This document shows positions 15,454-15,659 of a stretch of DNA of 15,659 bases, one piece after another. The DNA is taken from assembly GCA_947626405.1 (NCBI GenBank), contig CANQSE010000015.1, positions 1 to 15,659 of the forward strand, given 5' to 3'. Under the pieces are notes generated by a model. It searched no databases. It was not told the DNA's origin and saw nothing but the letters and a program-made list of their open reading frames with translations. Within the stretch, counting starts at the first letter, position 1. Each line of letters begins with the position of its first letter. Both the position numbers and the translations under genes were made by a program. The stretch comes from an uncultured Acetatifactor sp. (lineage in GTDB: Bacteria; Bacillota; Clostridia; Lachnospirales; Lachnospiraceae).

Positions 15454-15483
15454 ATTGTACCACAAAAGCACGCGCACGGTCAA
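15454..15483 (-). promoter_or_regulatory. Sigma-A-type promoter of the GH39-GH43 gene
   Basis: On the minus strand the -35 box TTGACC (15483-15478) and -10 box TACAAT (15459-15454) are 18 bases apart, and a TG one base before the -10 box makes it an extended type. Transcription should begin near 15447, about 64 bases before the ATG. Confidence 0.7.
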
Positions 15484-15538
15484 GGACGCCGCGCATTTAA
15501 GGCGCATATTTAGTATCAGCTAAGCCTTTCCCATGTAA

Positions 15539-15622
15539 GTCACGCCCGGCACTGCCAAAAGTCACGCCCTGTACTGCCAAAAGTCGCGCCCTGTACTGCC
15601 AAAAGTCACGCCCGGCACTGCC
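15539..15622. repeat. 22-bp tandem repeat array, 3.8 copies
   Basis: Four head-to-tail units start at 15539, 15561, 15583 and 15605; the last is cut to 18 bases. Units share GTCACGCCC and ACTGCC, with the middle two differing from the outer two mainly at GG versus TG/T positions inside the unit (GGCACTGCC against TGTACTGCC). The outer units contain the small palindrome GGCA-C-TGCC. The array lies about 55 bases upstream of the hydrolase -35 box. Confidence 0.85.
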
Positions 15623-15659
15623 GATGTTCTTCCGGCAGACACGCTTCCGCTCGGCTTAG

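Larger units (their letters stand above)
15384..15659. other. Non-coding upstream region
   Basis: This stretch holds the hydrolase promoter, its leader, a 22-bp tandem repeat array and a final 37 bases with a 6-bp inverted repeat (CTGCCG at 15618, CGGCAG about nine bases later). I find no supported gene on either strand. A short minus-strand frame from the right edge stops inside the repeat and could be the tail of an upstream gene, but it is too short to judge. Confidence 0.6.

Noticed and set aside
15539..15622. CRISPR array
   Set aside because: The 22-bp units are in direct contact with no spacers between them, and no cas gene is present.
15600..15659. C-terminal end of another minus-strand gene at the right edge
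   Set aside because: One frame is open from the edge into the repeat, but it is under 20 codons and contains no recognisable motif, so it cannot be called a gene.

Overview
The window looks like chromosomal DNA from a Gram-positive, moderate-GC gut-type Firmicute, most likely a Lachnospiraceae/Clostridiales member. The reasons are strong GGAGG-type ribosome binding sites, sigma-A-like promoters, a lipobox lipoprotein, sugar ABC transporters with no ATPase gene beside them, and a glycoside hydrolase of xylan-degrading families. Every supported gene lies on the minus strand, so transcription runs from high to low coordinates. The window starts inside a gene at its left edge. Genus-level assignment is not possible from this sequence alone.

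Region by region, in order of transcription: (1) 15384-15659 is an upstream non-coding stretch with four near-identical 22-bp tandem units, then a good promoter (TTGACC-18-TACAAT). (2) 15383-12345 is a 1012-residue cytoplasmic fusion of a GH39 domain and a GH43 domain. (3) 12132-12344 holds two copies of a 20-bp repeat touching the GH stop codon and a second promoter (TTGTGT-17-TATAAT) with an upstream A-tract. (4) 12131 down to the left edge is one tight run of nine genes: a membrane-anchored solute-binding protein with two duplicated carbohydrate-binding-like domains, a MalF-type and a MalG-type permease, a secreted NHL-repeat/TPR protein with a C-terminal membrane anchor, a Yip1-family membrane protein, a large membrane-anchored DUF5696-like protein with a possible barrel fold, a second MalF/MalG-type permease pair, and a second solute-binding protein (a lipoprotein, truncated by the window). 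A probable branched RNA structure sits just before the last gene.

Inference on how they work together: the locus appears to take up a complex carbohydrate, perhaps an arabinoxylan- or xylan-derived oligosaccharide given GH39 and GH43, and cut it inside the cell. The unusual part is the block of three non-transporter envelope proteins (NHL/TPR, Yip1, DUF5696-like) sandwiched between two complete permease pairs, each with its own binding protein. I read this as a candidate multi-component surface glycan capture and import machine. No transport ATPase and no regulator is present in the window, so a shared MsmK-type ATPase encoded elsewhere is the likely energy source.
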